Source: Mesorhizobium sp. Pch-S
GTDB taxonomy: Bacteria > Pseudomonadota > Alphaproteobacteria > Rhizobiales > Rhizobiaceae
Reading direction: 5' to 3'
Length of the DNA stretch: 64,000 nucleotides
NCBI RefSeq assembly: GCF_004136315.1
Contig: NZ_CP029562.1
Span: 6,099,501 to 6,163,500 of the forward strand
Positions 38,165 through 46,736 of the stretch are shown piece after piece. The notes beneath the pieces were generated by a model that saw only the letters and a program-made list of their open reading frames with translations, was not told where the DNA came from and made no database searches. How positions within the stretch are numbered: position 1 is the stretch's first letter; each line of letters starts with the position of its first letter. The position numbers and the translations under genes were made by a program.

Positions 38165-39427
38165 CTATCCCGTCAGCACCGAACCGTCGAGATCACTTGC
38201 CTTGGTCAGCCCGGCCAGAGCGAGTGTCAGGTCGAATTCGGCAACAATGTTGCGGATCACTTCGCGCACGCCGGTTTCGCCGGCGAGCGCCAATGCGTAG
38301 ACATAGGGCCGACCGATCAGCGTGGCCGTGGCGCCGAGCGCCAGCGCCTTGGCAACATCGCTGCCCGAACGGATGCCGGAATCGAGCAGGACGGGCAAGC
38401 CACCGGCCGCGGAAACGATACCTGGCAAGGCATCCAGCGTGGCGATTTCCCCATCGACCTGGCGACCACCATGATTGGAAACGATGATGCCGTCGACCCC
38501 GTGCTCATGCGCCAGCCGTGCGTCATCGGCGTGGCGGATACCCTTGAGCAGGATCGGCAGCTTCGTCATGCCGCGCAGTCGCTTGATGTCACCCCAGTTC
38601 AGGTCCGGCCGCGAATAAGTGGCGGTGAAATGGGCAACTGCGGCACGCATCTGCTGCATCGACAGGCCAAATTGCTTACCCTTGCGGCGCAGGCTGAGCG
38701 CGGTCGAGATCAGATCGAAGCCACGTGGCCGGACGCCGGTCTCTGGCGGACTGGGCGGAATTTTGGACCTGAAAACGGGATCACTGAGATATTGCCCGAG
38801 CCCCAGCCCACGCAGGAACGGCAGGTAGGCGGCGTCGAGGTCGCGCGGGCGCCAGCCCAGCAACGTGGTGTCGAGCGTGACGGCGATCGCTTCGCAGCCG
38901 CATTTCTCGGCACGCCCGACCACAGAGCGGACAAAATCGTCGTCGCTGGACCAGTAAAGTTGAAACCAGCGCGGCGCATCGCCCATGGCTGCAGCGCATT
39001 GTTCCATCGGCACGGATGCCTGGTTGGAGAAGACATAGGCGATGTTTTCCGCGGCTGCCGCGCGGGCAACAGCAAGATCGGCCTCGGGATGCACCATCTC
39101 CAGCACACCGACCGGATCGAGCAGGATCGGCACCGTGTGGCGGCGGCCGAACAACGCCACGGAAAGATCGCGCCGGGAAACATCCCGCAACACGCGCGGC
39201 ACGATCTGATGGCGTTCGAAAGCGCTGCGGTTGGCGCGCATCGTCGCCTCACTGCCAGCTCCTCCGGCAATGTAGGCGGCGGCCTCCTGTGTCATCTTGC
39301 GGATCGCCGCCTGTTCCAGCAGATCCGGCGCGACCGGAACGGTCGGACGCCTGCCGCCTGCGCCGGTTACATAGATCTGCATCTGGCGCAGGCGACCAGG
39401 CGCATTGCCGGCCTGTGTTTGGCTCAT
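38165..39427 (-). CDS. FMN-dependent alpha-hydroxy-acid oxidase family protein
   Basis: A 420-residue TIM-barrel flavoenzyme. [21 protein letters not shown] near residue 55, [35 protein letters not shown] (catalytic His in SNHGGRQ) and [20 protein letters not shown] are clear. The N-terminal extension and the pattern [23 protein letters not shown] match lactate 2-monooxygenase-like members more than LldD. It would oxidise lactate or a related 2-hydroxy acid. The start at 39427 has GGAGAGAGGA just upstream. Confidence 0.85.
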   Translation of the reverse strand: MSQTQAGNAPGRLRQMQIYVTGAGGRRPTVPVAPDLLEQAAIRKMTQEAAAYIAGGAGSEATMRANRSAFERHQIVPRVLRDVSRRDLSVALFGRRHTVPILLDPVGVLEMVHPEADLAVARAAAAENIAYVFSNQASVPMEQCAAAMGDAPRWFQLYWSSDDDFVRSVVGRAEKCGCEAIAVTLDTTLLGWRPRDLDAAYLPFLRGLGLGQYLSDPVFRSKIPPSPPETGVRPRGFDLISTALSLRRKGKQFGLSMQQMRAAVAHFTATYSRPDLNWGDIKRLRGMTKLPILLKGIRHADDARLAHEHGVDGIIVSNHGGRQVDGEIATLDALPGIVSAAGGLPVLLDSGIRSGSDVAKALALGATATLIGRPYVYALALAGETGVREVIRNIVAEFDLTLALAGLTKASDLDGSVLTG

Positions 39428-39481
39428 TCCTCTCTCCGACCAACTCTCTCGCGGGCTTGGGCGTCAACAACGCCCCGCAGA

Positions 39482-39853
39482 TCAGTTTCCTGCCGCTTCG
39501 AACAATTCGATCACATTGCCTGAAGGGTCCATGCACAGGATCTGTCGGCCGCCCGGACCCTCGACCATAGTATTGCGAAACGACACGCCGCCATCCTGCA
39601 AGGCTTTTACAAAGGCAGGCAGATTCGTCACCTCGAGGACGAACCTGTTCCAGCCACCTGGCTCGGGTACGCTGCCATCCGGCATCGGTCGAGAAGCGGA
39701 AGCTTGGCGTCCCGCCAGCCATAGCGTGAGGTCACCCCGATCAAGGATCGCCATGTTGGGACCGAACTGCTGTCGCAAGGCGAAGCCCAGATGCGTTGTA
39801 TAAAAGGAGACTGAGGCACCGACGTCGCCGACAAAGTATCGGACGGTAGCCAC
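39482..39853 (-). CDS. VOC family (glyoxalase-like) protein
   Basis: A 123-residue vicinal-oxygen-chelate protein with the two-repeat beta-alpha-beta fold: FVGDVGASVSFYTTHLGFALRQQFG and the C-terminal ILCMDPSGNVIELFEAAGN with a metal-binding Glu. It begins with GTG immediately after the phasin stop codon, so it is translationally coupled to the phasin. Substrate unknown; a role in storage granules is not implied by the fold. Confidence 0.82.
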   Translation of the reverse strand: MATVRYFVGDVGASVSFYTTHLGFALRQQFGPNMAILDRGDLTLWLAGRQASASRPMPDGSVPEPGGWNRFVLEVTNLPAFVKALQDGGVSFRNTMVEGPGGRQILCMDPSGNVIELFEAAGN

Positions 39854-40282
39854 CTACTTCTTCTCGTAGCTCTGCCGGATCTCGTCCATAGCGTCCTTGA
39901 TACGAGCCCGGAGGATATCGACGGATTCCGTACCCGACTTCTTGACGATTTCGGCAACTTCGCCGGCGTTCTTCACCGCCGCTTCAAAGGACTTGCGTGC
40001 GAAGTCAGCCTGCTTGGCGATCAGCTCCTGCGGATTGCCGGGCGCACGGTAATTCTGGCCGAATTCGGTGATCTCACGCAGGGACTCCTGCAGAACTTCG
40101 CGCTGCCTGGCCATGATCGAGGATGCACCTGTTGCGGTCGCCCGAGCCGATTTCTCCAGCGCTTCGAGGTTCTTGCGGTGATGACTGAGGATCGCATCGA
40201 CATCCACCTGCGGCATCTTCAGGTCGCGGCCGAGCTTGCTGAACATGTCCATGAAGGATTCGGGTTCGGGCTGTTTTGCCAT
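39854..40282 (-). CDS. phaP: Phasin family protein
   Basis: A 142-residue helical protein of the TIGR01841-like phasins: DMFSKLGRDLKMPQVDVDAILSHHRKNLEALEKSARAT, then long amphipathic helices with few hydrophobic breaks. Phasins coat PHA granules. The ATG at 40282 is preferred over 40291 because the AAGGAGG site is nine bases upstream of it but only touching the earlier ATG. Another phasin is at 42052. The upstream gap carries a dispersed repeat. Confidence 0.85.
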   Translation of the reverse strand: MAKQPEPESFMDMFSKLGRDLKMPQVDVDAILSHHRKNLEALEKSARATATGASSIMARQREVLQESLREITEFGQNYRAPGNPQELIAKQADFARKSFEAAVKNAGEVAEIVKKSGTESVDILRARIKDAMDEIRQSYEKK

Positions 40283-40301
40283 GGTCGTCATCTCCTCCTT
40301 T

Positions 40302-40404
40302 AGAGCGCCGCGCGTCCGTTTGGACGCGCAAAGGACGCTCCAACACTTTGATTTGGCGCATGATCCTTTCCGAAAATCGAACCCGATTTTCGGGGTCATG
40401 CGCT
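40302..40404. repeat. Rhizobial repeat of a third family (GCGCGTCCGTTTGGACGCGC)
   Basis: Two hairpins in series: GCGCGTCC/GGACGCGC (40311-40332) inside GAGCGCC...GGACGCTC, then CCGAAAATCG/CGATTTTCGG-like arms (CCGAAAATCGAACCCGATTTTCGG) flanked by GCGCATGATC/GGTCATGCGC. This is a common rhizobial intergenic element by my recollection. It sits 20 bases above the phasin start and may carry or disrupt its promoter. Confidence 0.7.
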
Positions 40405-40453
40405 TGCTGGCGCCATTGCCGCGAGGGTGAGAATAGACCAGGGAACACAACCG

Positions 40454-41752
40454 TCAATTGACGAGAAACAGCCGTTCCACCGTGTAGAGCGCCAGACCGG
40501 CGAGGCCGCCGATGATCATGCCGTTGAAGCGGATGTATTGCAGGTCGCGGCCAATGTTCATCTCGATCAGGCGGGTAAGCTGCGCGAGATCCCAGCGCTT
40601 AACCTGATCGGCGATGAATTTGGAAACCCCGCTCTTCTGGCTTTCCACGAAAGAGGCCAAGGCAACGACAAAGCCCTGGTTCATGTCCGCCCTGATCTGC
40701 GGATCACCCGCGAGGTGCCGTCCGACCTCGATGAACATGCCGGTCAGGTGTTGCCGGATCATCGAGTTTTCGGCGACCGCATCCTGCTCGATGAAACGAC
40801 GCAGGCTGTCCCACATGTCATGCGCCAGATCGCGGATTTCCGGCCGAGCCAGGAAACCCCGTTTCAACCGCTCAGCGCGACGGGCATATTCCTTCGACTG
40901 GCGCAGCCGATCGATGAACTTGGCGACGAAACGGTCGAATTCCTCGCGCATGGGGTGATCGGGATCGGCCCTCACCTCCTCCAGCAGCGATCCGGCGGAA
41001 GCCACGATCTTCTTCAGAAGATAGGCATCGGCGCGAAACAGATTGAAAAGCGAAGGCAACTCCTCGCGGATCTTCTCGCGCATGGTGGCCAGCGCCTGTT
41101 CGTCGTTGAGAAATCGGCCGATGACCCGGGTGAACTCATCGAACAGCTTCTGGTGACGACGATCCTCGGTGAAAGCCTCCAGCAGTTCCGCCGCCAGCGG
41201 TGCAACCTGGACCTTTTCCATCTGTTCCAGCATGCGCTGGGTGACGAAGCCGCGCAGGCCGGATTGCTCGATGGCGCCGAGCGTCTGCGGCACCAGCCGC
41301 ACGACGAAACGCGACAGACCCGCGGCGCGTTCTTCATCGGCCAGCCAGTCAGCGACCAGGGAGGCAAAGTCGACCTCGTTCAGTTTTTCCCGAACCGGGC
41401 CAGGTGCCAGGAAATTGACCTCGATGAAGCGGCCGAGATTGTCTGCAATGCGGGTCTGGTTCTCTGGAATGATCGCTGTGTGCGGAATCGGCAGGCCAAG
41501 CGGTCGCTTGAACAGCGCCACCACTGCGTACCAGTCGGCCAGACCACCGATGGTCGCGGCCTCGGCAAAGGCGGCAATGAAGGCCAGCCACGGATAGCTT
41601 CCCTCCAGGGACTTCGAGACAGCAAATACCACCACGCAGAGCGCCAGTGCCGCGGCGGCCACGAACTTCGTGCGCCGCAGTGCGGCAAGTTTTGCCTCGG
41701 CATCCTTGTCAGAACTCAAGAACCCTGCGGCGGTAGCATCCTGCTGCGACAT
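40454..41752 (-). CDS. DUF445 family membrane protein
   Basis: A 432-residue protein. Two N-terminal hydrophobic segments (VAAAALALCVVVFAVS and WLAFIAAFAEAATIGGLADWYAVVALF) lead into the DUF445 body with RPLGLPIPHTAIIPENQTRIADNLGRFI, a long helical middle, and a C-terminal hydrophobic segment (MIIGGLAGLALYTVERLF). GGLADWYAV and IPHTAIIP are family landmarks. Function unknown; probably an inner-membrane protein with a large helical cytoplasmic or periplasmic domain. Confidence 0.85.
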   Translation of the reverse strand: MSQQDATAAGFLSSDKDAEAKLAALRRTKFVAAAALALCVVVFAVSKSLEGSYPWLAFIAAFAEAATIGGLADWYAVVALFKRPLGLPIPHTAIIPENQTRIADNLGRFIEVNFLAPGPVREKLNEVDFASLVADWLADEERAAGLSRFVVRLVPQTLGAIEQSGLRGFVTQRMLEQMEKVQVAPLAAELLEAFTEDRRHQKLFDEFTRVIGRFLNDEQALATMREKIREELPSLFNLFRADAYLLKKIVASAGSLLEEVRADPDHPMREEFDRFVAKFIDRLRQSKEYARRAERLKRGFLARPEIRDLAHDMWDSLRRFIEQDAVAENSMIRQHLTGMFIEVGRHLAGDPQIRADMNQGFVVALASFVESQKSGVSKFIADQVKRWDLAQLTRLIEMNIGRDLQYIRFNGMIIGGLAGLALYTVERLFLVN

Positions 41753-41929
41753 TTACGGTCCGCTCCTGCTGCTGCTCGAACAAAGCTTAGCATCGGAAAG
41801 TAAGGTTTGCGCATGCCGATTGCATGAGCTTTTCGGTCGCGCCCCGAACCAGTCAACGACGACCTCGGCCTCACATCGCTTAGCCAGCGACTTTTTAAAT
41901 GCTTTGGTGACAAAGGGTTAGATGAAATA

Positions 41930-41961
41930 TTGCATCGCAACAAAAATCCATGTTGCAATGC
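41930..41961 (+). promoter_or_regulatory. PhaR-like operator upstream of the phasin gene
   Basis: GCATCGCAAC (41932-41941) and GTTGCAATGC (41952-41961) are complementary at 9 of 10 positions; the left arm also holds an exact small palindrome, TTGC-ATC-GCAA (41930-41940). PhaR repressors of phasin genes bind TGC...GCA-rich dyads, and TGCATCGCAACA differs at one position from a consensus I recall for rhizobial PhaR (TGCRNYGCASMA). The right arm overlaps the -35 box, as expected for a repressor. Confidence 0.55.
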
Positions 41962-41981
41962 ACAATAATCAACTCTATATG
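41953..41981 (+). promoter_or_regulatory. Sigma-70-like promoter of the phasin gene
   Basis: TTGCAA (41953-41958), a 17-base spacer and TATATG (41976-41981), giving a transcript start near 41988 and a leader of about 64 bases. It overlaps the PhaR-like dyad. Confidence 0.5.
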
Positions 41982-42051
41982 CTTGCCATGCTCCGGGTCG
42001 ATCCTGAACGGAGCGCAACCCATAGCTCCTTTATGAGGATGGAGAATCGCC

Positions 42052-42537
42052 ATGACCAAGACCGCCAAGGCCACCACGCCTGCTTCCAACTATTTTTCCT
42101 CGATCAAGAACGTTTTTGATGGCGTTCAGTCGAAGCTTGAAGTTCCCGCTGCCGCCCGCGATTTCGTGAAGCGTGGCGCCTCGACCGCCAAGGAGCGCGC
42201 CGAGACCGTTCACGGTGGCGCTGCCAAGCTGACCGACGGTGTCGAGAAGTTCGCCGCTTCCTTCGTTGCCGGCTATGCCAATTTCTCCCGCGGTCTGCTC
42301 GATGCGACGCTGGCCAATGTCCAGCACACCCTGAGCACGGTCGAGAAGATTGCCGGCGCGCAGTCGTTCAATGAAGCTGTCCAGATCCAGGCCGACTTCG
42401 TGCGTGAAAACGCTTCGGCCAACATCGAACGTGTCCGTGGTGCTGCCGAGACCGCCAAGACCACCGTCGTCGAAGGCGCCAAGACCGTTCAGGCCGAAAT
42501 AACCATCCGCGCGGAATCTCCGCATAAACGGTTCTGA
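42052..42537 (+). CDS. Phasin family protein
   Basis: A 161-residue, Ala-rich, almost wholly helical protein (FDGVQSKLEVPAAARDFVKRGASTAKERAETVHGGAAKLTDGVEKFAASFVAGYANFSRGLLDATLANVQHTL), typical of Phasin_2 proteins. It coats storage granules in the cytoplasm. A GGAG ribosome site precedes the start, a strong hairpin terminator follows, and a PhaR-like operator overlaps the promoter, so it is a single-gene unit likely induced when PHA accumulates. Confidence 0.88.
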   Translation: MTKTAKATTPASNYFSSIKNVFDGVQSKLEVPAAARDFVKRGASTAKERAETVHGGAAKLTDGVEKFAASFVAGYANFSRGLLDATLANVQHTLSTVEKIAGAQSFNEAVQIQADFVRENASANIERVRGAAETAKTTVVEGAKTVQAEITIRAESPHKRF

Positions 42538-42578
42538 TTTTCTGTACGAGTGCACGTCGCGCAAGATGTTGGCGTAAC

Positions 42579-42607
42579 AAGGCCCGCTTTTCGGCGGGCC
42601 TTTTTTG
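42579..42607 (+). terminator. Rho-independent terminator of the phasin gene
   Basis: GGCCCGC and GCGGGCC pair around TTTTCG and are followed by TTTTTTG, 42 bases after the phasin stop. Confidence 0.88.
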
Positions 42608-42627
42608 TTTTCGGACCTCTGGCCAGC

Positions 42628-42653
42628 AAAAAGGCCGGGTCATCGACCCGGCC
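42628..42653 (-). terminator. Rho-independent terminator of the DUF1344 gene
   Basis: GGCCGGGT and ACCCGGCC pair around five bases (42633-42653); on the minus strand they are followed by TTTTTG. It ends the convergent DUF1344 transcript. Confidence 0.85.
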
Positions 42654-42715
42654 AATTCGCGGCAATTACCAAGACAATTTCAGCCTGAGGCGCCGAAAAT
42701 GGACGCCCGTGCTGC

Positions 42716-42973
42716 TTATTTCGACGGCTTGATGCTCTGCACCGTGGTCTTGCCCGCGGCGTCCGTCGAGTAGGTGACCAGCACCTTGTCGCCGGCCTTG
42801 AGGCTGGCGGCCTTGACACCGGCCGGCAGCTTGACCGTCTGGCCGCTGTCGAGCGTCACCGAGCTCGTCAGCGCGTCGACCTTCTTCACGGTGGCCTTGA
42901 GGTCCTTGGCGAACGCGCCATTGACGCTGGCAAGTGCGAGCACGATGGCGGTGGCGGCGATGTACTTCCTCAT
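42716..42973 (-). CDS. DUF1344 domain-containing exported protein
   Basis: An 85-residue protein with a signal peptide (MRKYIAATAIVLALASVNGAFA) and a small beta-rich mature domain (ATVKKVDALTSSVTLDSGQTVKLPAGVKAASLKAGDKVLVTYSTDAAGKTTVQSIKP as the general pattern). The family is common in rhizobia and of unknown function. AAGGAGTT precedes the start at 42973. Single-gene unit with its own terminator. Confidence 0.82.
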   Translation of the reverse strand: MRKYIAATAIVLALASVNGAFAKDLKATVKKVDALTSSVTLDSGQTVKLPAGVKAASLKAGDKVLVTYSTDAAGKTTVQSIKPSK

Positions 42974-43067
42974 GGGGGCAACTCCTTTTGTTGAGGCACC
43001 ACCACATTGAAGGCCCGATCTCACCGGCACATTGCCGCTACCATACGGATCGGTAAAGTTGCGAAGC

Positions 43068-43517
43068 CTATTTCACCACCAGAACCGGAATGGTGGAGTG
43101 GGCCAGCACTTCGGCTGTCTGGCTGCCCAGCAGCACGCGCTCGACACCACGCCGGCCGTGCGAAGCAATCACGATAAGGTCGGCTTTATGCACCTTGGCG
43201 GCCTCAAGGATCGCATCGGCGGCGCGCTGGTCAGGCACATGGACGAGATCGGCATCGACGCCGGCCTTCGCTGCTTCCGCCTTGACGGCAGCCAGGATTT
43301 TCTCCGCATCCTCTTTCTGCGCGGCACTGAACTCCTGCATGTCCGCTCCGGACGGAACCCAGCCCGCACCGAGCGCAAAGCCGGACACCGGGAAAGGTTC
43401 GGTTGCAGTCACCACCGTTACCTTGGCGCCCAATGCCTTGGCGAGTGCCAGGCCTTGCTGGACTCCCTTGCCGGCGAGATCGGAACCGTCGGTCGGAACA
43501 AGAATATGTTTGTACAT
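43068..43517 (-). CDS. Universal stress protein (UspA family)
   Basis: A 149-residue single-domain Usp. MYKHILVPTDGSDLAGKGVQQGLALAKALGAKVTVV and the nucleotide-binding end ADLIVIASHGRRGVERVLLGSQTAEVLAHSTIPVLVV fit the ATP-binding type (GxxG...G[ST]-like loop). The ATG at 43517 is chosen over 43529 because GGAG lies six bases upstream. An FNR/FixK-type box 51-64 bases above the start suggests induction under low oxygen. Confidence 0.88.
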   Translation of the reverse strand: MYKHILVPTDGSDLAGKGVQQGLALAKALGAKVTVVTATEPFPVSGFALGAGWVPSGADMQEFSAAQKEDAEKILAAVKAEAAKAGVDADLVHVPDQRAADAILEAAKVHKADLIVIASHGRRGVERVLLGSQTAEVLAHSTIPVLVVK

Positions 43518-43860
43518 CGCAATCTCCATTGGTCCGTAAAACCTCCCACAAAGAAAGTGGGCATGCGTTGACCAAGATCAACCGGACAGCGGCGGAGCGA
43601 GGATGGGCCAGGAACGTCGGACAGGTGCCACGCCATTGGGCGTAGTTACCGCCTGTCGCGTTCGTGCAATGAAACCGTGATCGAAGCGTCCGACAGGCTC
43701 GCAAGTCCCTTGGCCGAATCGAGACATGGGACCTGCTCGGGCTCGGGCAGTGTCCTGGAGCGCCGGCACCGCAAGTGCAGCAAGCGTTCCCGTCTCGTGA
43801 CTGGCAAAGCTCTTGGCGGTCCGTTATGTGTCGCTGCCCGAACAACCGTAGGAACATGTG
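43518..43860. other. Divergent gene-free interval between uspA and speB
   Basis: 343 bases. It holds the uspA ribosome site, the FNR/FixK-type box at 43568 and, at 43852, the AGGA ribosome site of the agmatinase gene. Reading frames crossing the interval have no family-like content or ribosome sites. No hairpin or promoter for speB was recognised. Confidence 0.5.
43568..43581 (-). promoter_or_regulatory. FNR/FixK-type anaerobox upstream of uspA
   Basis: TTGACCAAGATCAA matches the FNR/FixK/Anr consensus TTGAT-N4-ATCAA at nine of ten defined positions. Its centre lies 57 bases above the uspA start codon, a distance compatible with class II activation (centre 41.5 bases before a transcript start near 43533). 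Confidence 0.65.
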
Positions 43861-44850
43861 ATGGCGAACAAGAACATCGACCACGCTTTTACCGCCCGCG
43901 GCAAAACCGGCCACTCTTACGAGCCGACCTATGCCGGTGCCCTGTCCTTCATGCGGCGCAAATACACCAAGGATGTGAAGGGGGTGGACGCCGTGGTGTG
44001 GGGTATCCCGTTCGATGCGGCCGTCACCAATCGGCCTGGGGCGCGTTTCGGACCGCAGGCAATGCGGCGCGCCTCGGCCATCTTCGACAACGATCCACAA
44101 TATCCGTTCTCGCGGGAGTTCTTCGACCACCTCGCCGTGGTCGACTACGGCGACTGCCTGCTGGACAGCGGAAACCACCAGAAGACCCCCGGCATCATCG
44201 AACGCGAAGCCGCCAAGATACTGAAGAGCGGGGCATTCCTGCTTTCGCTCGGCGGCGATCATTTCGTGACCTACCCGCTGCTGAAGGCTCATGCCGCCGT
44301 GCACGGCCCGCTGGCGTTCGTGCAGTTCGATGCACATCAGGACACCTGGCCGGATGACGGCAAACGCATCGACCACGGCTCGTTTGTCGGCCGAGCCGTC
44401 AAGGAAGGCCTCATCGACCCCGATCGTTCGATCCAGATCGGCATCCGCACGCATGCACCCGACACCTTCGGCATCAAGATCCTGCACGGCTACGAAGTCG
44501 AGGAGATGCGCGCCGCCGATATCGCCTACGCCATTGTCGAGCGTACCGGCGGTCGCAAGACCTACCTCACGTTCGACATCGATTGCCTCGATCCCGCCTT
44601 TGCGCCCGGCACCGGCACGCCTGTTTCGGGTGGCCCGAGCTCGTCCAAGATCCTGTCGACACTTCGGCTGCTCGGCCAGATCGACCTGGTCGGTGCCGAC
44701 GTCGTGGAGGTTGCGCCGGCCTATGATCATGCCGATATAACGGCCATCGCCGGCTCGACCATCGCCATGCACTATCTCGGCCTGCTGGCGGAACGAAAGG
44801 CGAGAGCCGAAGAGAACACCAACCAGACCCATACCGGTCAGGACATCTGA
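43861..44850 (+). CDS. speB: Agmatinase (ureohydrolase family)
   Basis: A 329-residue binuclear-manganese ureohydrolase. Metal sites are GGDHF (131-135), DAHQD (157-161) and DIDCLDPAFAPG (239-250). GTGTP is followed by VSGG rather than the common EPGG. Agmatinase makes putrescine and urea from agmatine; guanidinobutyrase or another ureohydrolase is possible, as the substrate loop is not decisive. ATG 43861 is preferred to the adjacent GTG because AGGA lies seven bases upstream. argC follows 34 bases later and may be co-transcribed. Confidence 0.82.
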   Translation: MANKNIDHAFTARGKTGHSYEPTYAGALSFMRRKYTKDVKGVDAVVWGIPFDAAVTNRPGARFGPQAMRRASAIFDNDPQYPFSREFFDHLAVVDYGDCLLDSGNHQKTPGIIEREAAKILKSGAFLLSLGGDHFVTYPLLKAHAAVHGPLAFVQFDAHQDTWPDDGKRIDHGSFVGRAVKEGLIDPDRSIQIGIRTHAPDTFGIKILHGYEVEEMRAADIAYAIVERTGGRKTYLTFDIDCLDPAFAPGTGTPVSGGPSSSKILSTLRLLGQIDLVGADVVEVAPAYDHADITAIAGSTIAMHYLGLLAERKARAEENTNQTHTGQDI

Positions 44851-44884
44851 CGTCCCGGCCAGAAAGATCGGACCAGACAAGGCA

Positions 44885-45817
44885 ATGAAACCGAAAATCT
44901 TCATCGACGGCGAACACGGCACCACCGGCCTGCAGATCAGGGCCAGGCTGGCGGACCGCGGCGATCTCGAAATCATCTCCGTGCCGGCAGAGCGCCGCAA
45001 GGAGACCGCTGCCCGCGCCGAGTTCCTCAACGCCGCCGATGTCGCCATCCTGTGCCTGCCGGACGATGCGGCAAGGGAGAGTGTGTCGCTGATCAAGAAC
45101 GACACCACCCGTGTCATCGATGCCTCCACGGCCTATCGCGTCGCCGCCGGCTGGGAGTACGGTTTTCCGGAAATGGACAAGGAGCAGACGAAGCGCATCG
45201 CGGCTGCGAAGCGCGTCGCCAATCCCGGCTGCTGGCCGCAAGGCCCGATCGCGACACTGCGCCCGCTGGTCGAAGCTGGTCTGCTGCCGGCTGATTATCC
45301 CGTCACGTTCAACGGCATCTCCGGGTACTCCGGCGGTGGCCGCACCATGATCGAGGACTATGAGGCCAAAGGCGAGAACGCTTCGGAATTCACACCCTAC
45401 GCACTCTCGCTGAAGCACAAGCACCTGCCCGAACTGAAGGCTTATGCGAAGCTGAAGCACGACGCGTTGATGCAGCCGGCGGTCGGTAATTTCGCACAGG
45501 GCATGATCACGGTGGTACCGCTGCAACTGGCCCAGCTCGACCATATTCCGACGGGTGCCGAGCTGCATGCGGCGATCGCGGACCATTTCGCCGGCATTCA
45601 AGGCGGCGTGGTGGAGGTGGCACCCTACGAAGCCGTCGACCGCGTGCCGGAGCTCAATCCGGAGCAGTACAACGACACCAACCGCATGAAGGTCTATGTC
45701 TTCGCCAACGATGCGCGGGCACAGGCGCTGCTGGTTGCCGTCTACGACAATCTCGGCAAGGGCGCATCGGGAGCGGCCGTGCAGAACCTCGACCTGATGC
45801 TCGGCCTCAACAGCTGA
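44885..45817 (+). CDS. argC: N-acetyl-gamma-glutamyl-phosphate reductase (short type)
   Basis: A 310-residue arginine-biosynthesis enzyme that reduces N-acetylglutamyl phosphate to the semialdehyde. It is the shorter ArgC type: IFIDGEHGTTGLQIRARL binds NADP, AILCLPDDAARES follows, and the catalytic Cys is in VANPGCWPQGPIA (Cys 116). The His partner is in LSLKHKHLPEL. Pairing with a ureohydrolase links it to arginine/polyamine metabolism. A GC-rich hairpin follows its stop. Confidence 0.92.
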   Translation: MKPKIFIDGEHGTTGLQIRARLADRGDLEIISVPAERRKETAARAEFLNAADVAILCLPDDAARESVSLIKNDTTRVIDASTAYRVAAGWEYGFPEMDKEQTKRIAAAKRVANPGCWPQGPIATLRPLVEAGLLPADYPVTFNGISGYSGGGRTMIEDYEAKGENASEFTPYALSLKHKHLPELKAYAKLKHDALMQPAVGNFAQGMITVVPLQLAQLDHIPTGAELHAAIADHFAGIQGGVVEVAPYEAVDRVPELNPEQYNDTNRMKVYVFANDARAQALLVAVYDNLGKGASGAAVQNLDLMLGLNS

Positions 45818-45835
45818 TCATCGGATACCAGAGCT

Positions 45836-45857
45836 GGGCCGCGCCGTGGCGCGGCCC
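45836..45857 (+). terminator. GC-rich hairpin after argC
   Basis: GGGCCGCGCC and GGCGCGGCCC form a perfect 10-bp stem with a two-base spacer, 18 bases past the argC stop. No T-run follows (TGATTCC), so it may be a weak terminator or a processing hairpin before the kinase gene. Confidence 0.5.
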
Positions 45858-45883
45858 TGATTCCAACAAACCGGAAACATGTC

Positions 45884-46720
45884 ATGCACCCGCCTGCCCT
45901 GCCGGCGCGCTGGAACGTCAGCGAGCCTGTTCTTGTCACCGAAACCTTCTCCAGTCGCATCTGGAAAGTGCGTCAGGCTGACGGCACGCCGGCCATCGTC
46001 AAGGCGTTGAAAGATTTCGACGACGTGGAAGACGAACTGCGCGGCATTCACCTGCTGTCCTGGCGGCGTGGTGAAGGTCTCGTCCGCCTGTTCGACGGCG
46101 AAGACAAGATGATGCTGATCGAATATGCCGGCGAACGTCACCTGCGTGCCGTCCTGGATGATGCGAGCGATACCGCCGCCACCGAGATCTCCGCCGAGGT
46201 GATGGCGCGGCTGCACTCGCCATCGCGACACCCCGCGCCTGGCGATCTGCAGCCGCTTCGCGATCGTTTCGTCAGCCTCTTCGACAAGGCCAAGGCGGAC
46301 AGGAATGCCGGTGTCGAAAGCCTCTATGTCGACGCTGCCGAAATCGCCGAGCGCCTGCTCTCCGATCCCGTGGATGTGCGCCCTTTGCATGGCGACATCC
46401 ACCACGACAACATCATCCAGTCGCCGCGCGGCTGGCTGGCGATCGATCCCAAGGGCATATTGGGCGATCCGGGCTTCGACGCCGCCAACATGTTCTTCAA
46501 CCCGCTGGACCGGCTGTGCACCGAGCCAGAGCGTATCGCGACGATGGCCACGATCTTCTCACGCTCGATGGGCCAGGATCCGCGCCGCCTGCTCGATCAT
46601 GCCATGGCTTATGGCTGCCTGTCGGCCTCGTGGCACAGCCAGGACAAGAACGACGTCGACGAAGAACGCGAATTGTCGATCGTCGAGGTCGTGCGATCCG
46701 TACGGGACAACAGCTTCTGA
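45884..46720 (+). CDS. Aminoglycoside/hydroxyurea phosphotransferase-like kinase
   Basis: A 278-residue protein-kinase-like fold of the APH(6)/streptomycin-kinase group. The catalytic loop is LHGDIHHDNIIQ (residues ~167-178), the metal Asp in WLAIDPKGILGDPGFDAANMF, and the ATP-binding Lys in AIVKALKDF. It probably phosphorylates a small molecule; antibiotic resistance cannot be assumed because many housekeeping homologs exist. Gene is 66 bases after argC, convergent with ctaA. Confidence 0.8.
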   Translation: MHPPALPARWNVSEPVLVTETFSSRIWKVRQADGTPAIVKALKDFDDVEDELRGIHLLSWRRGEGLVRLFDGEDKMMLIEYAGERHLRAVLDDASDTAATEISAEVMARLHSPSRHPAPGDLQPLRDRFVSLFDKAKADRNAGVESLYVDAAEIAERLLSDPVDVRPLHGDIHHDNIIQSPRGWLAIDPKGILGDPGFDAANMFFNPLDRLCTEPERIATMATIFSRSMGQDPRRLLDHAMAYGCLSASWHSQDKNDVDEERELSIVEVVRSVRDNSF

Positions 46721-46736
46721 GGATCGACGCTGGTCG

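Noticed and set aside
39854..42537. A retron, toxin-antitoxin or CRISPR-like array in the repeat-rich stretch
   Set aside because: The repeats are single palindromic elements, not regularly spaced, and the small genes are phasins.
45884..46720. An antibiotic-resistance gene
   Set aside because: The kinase fold matches aminoglycoside phosphotransferases, but the setting is housekeeping and such chromosomal homologs rarely confer resistance; it is listed as a kinase of unknown substrate.
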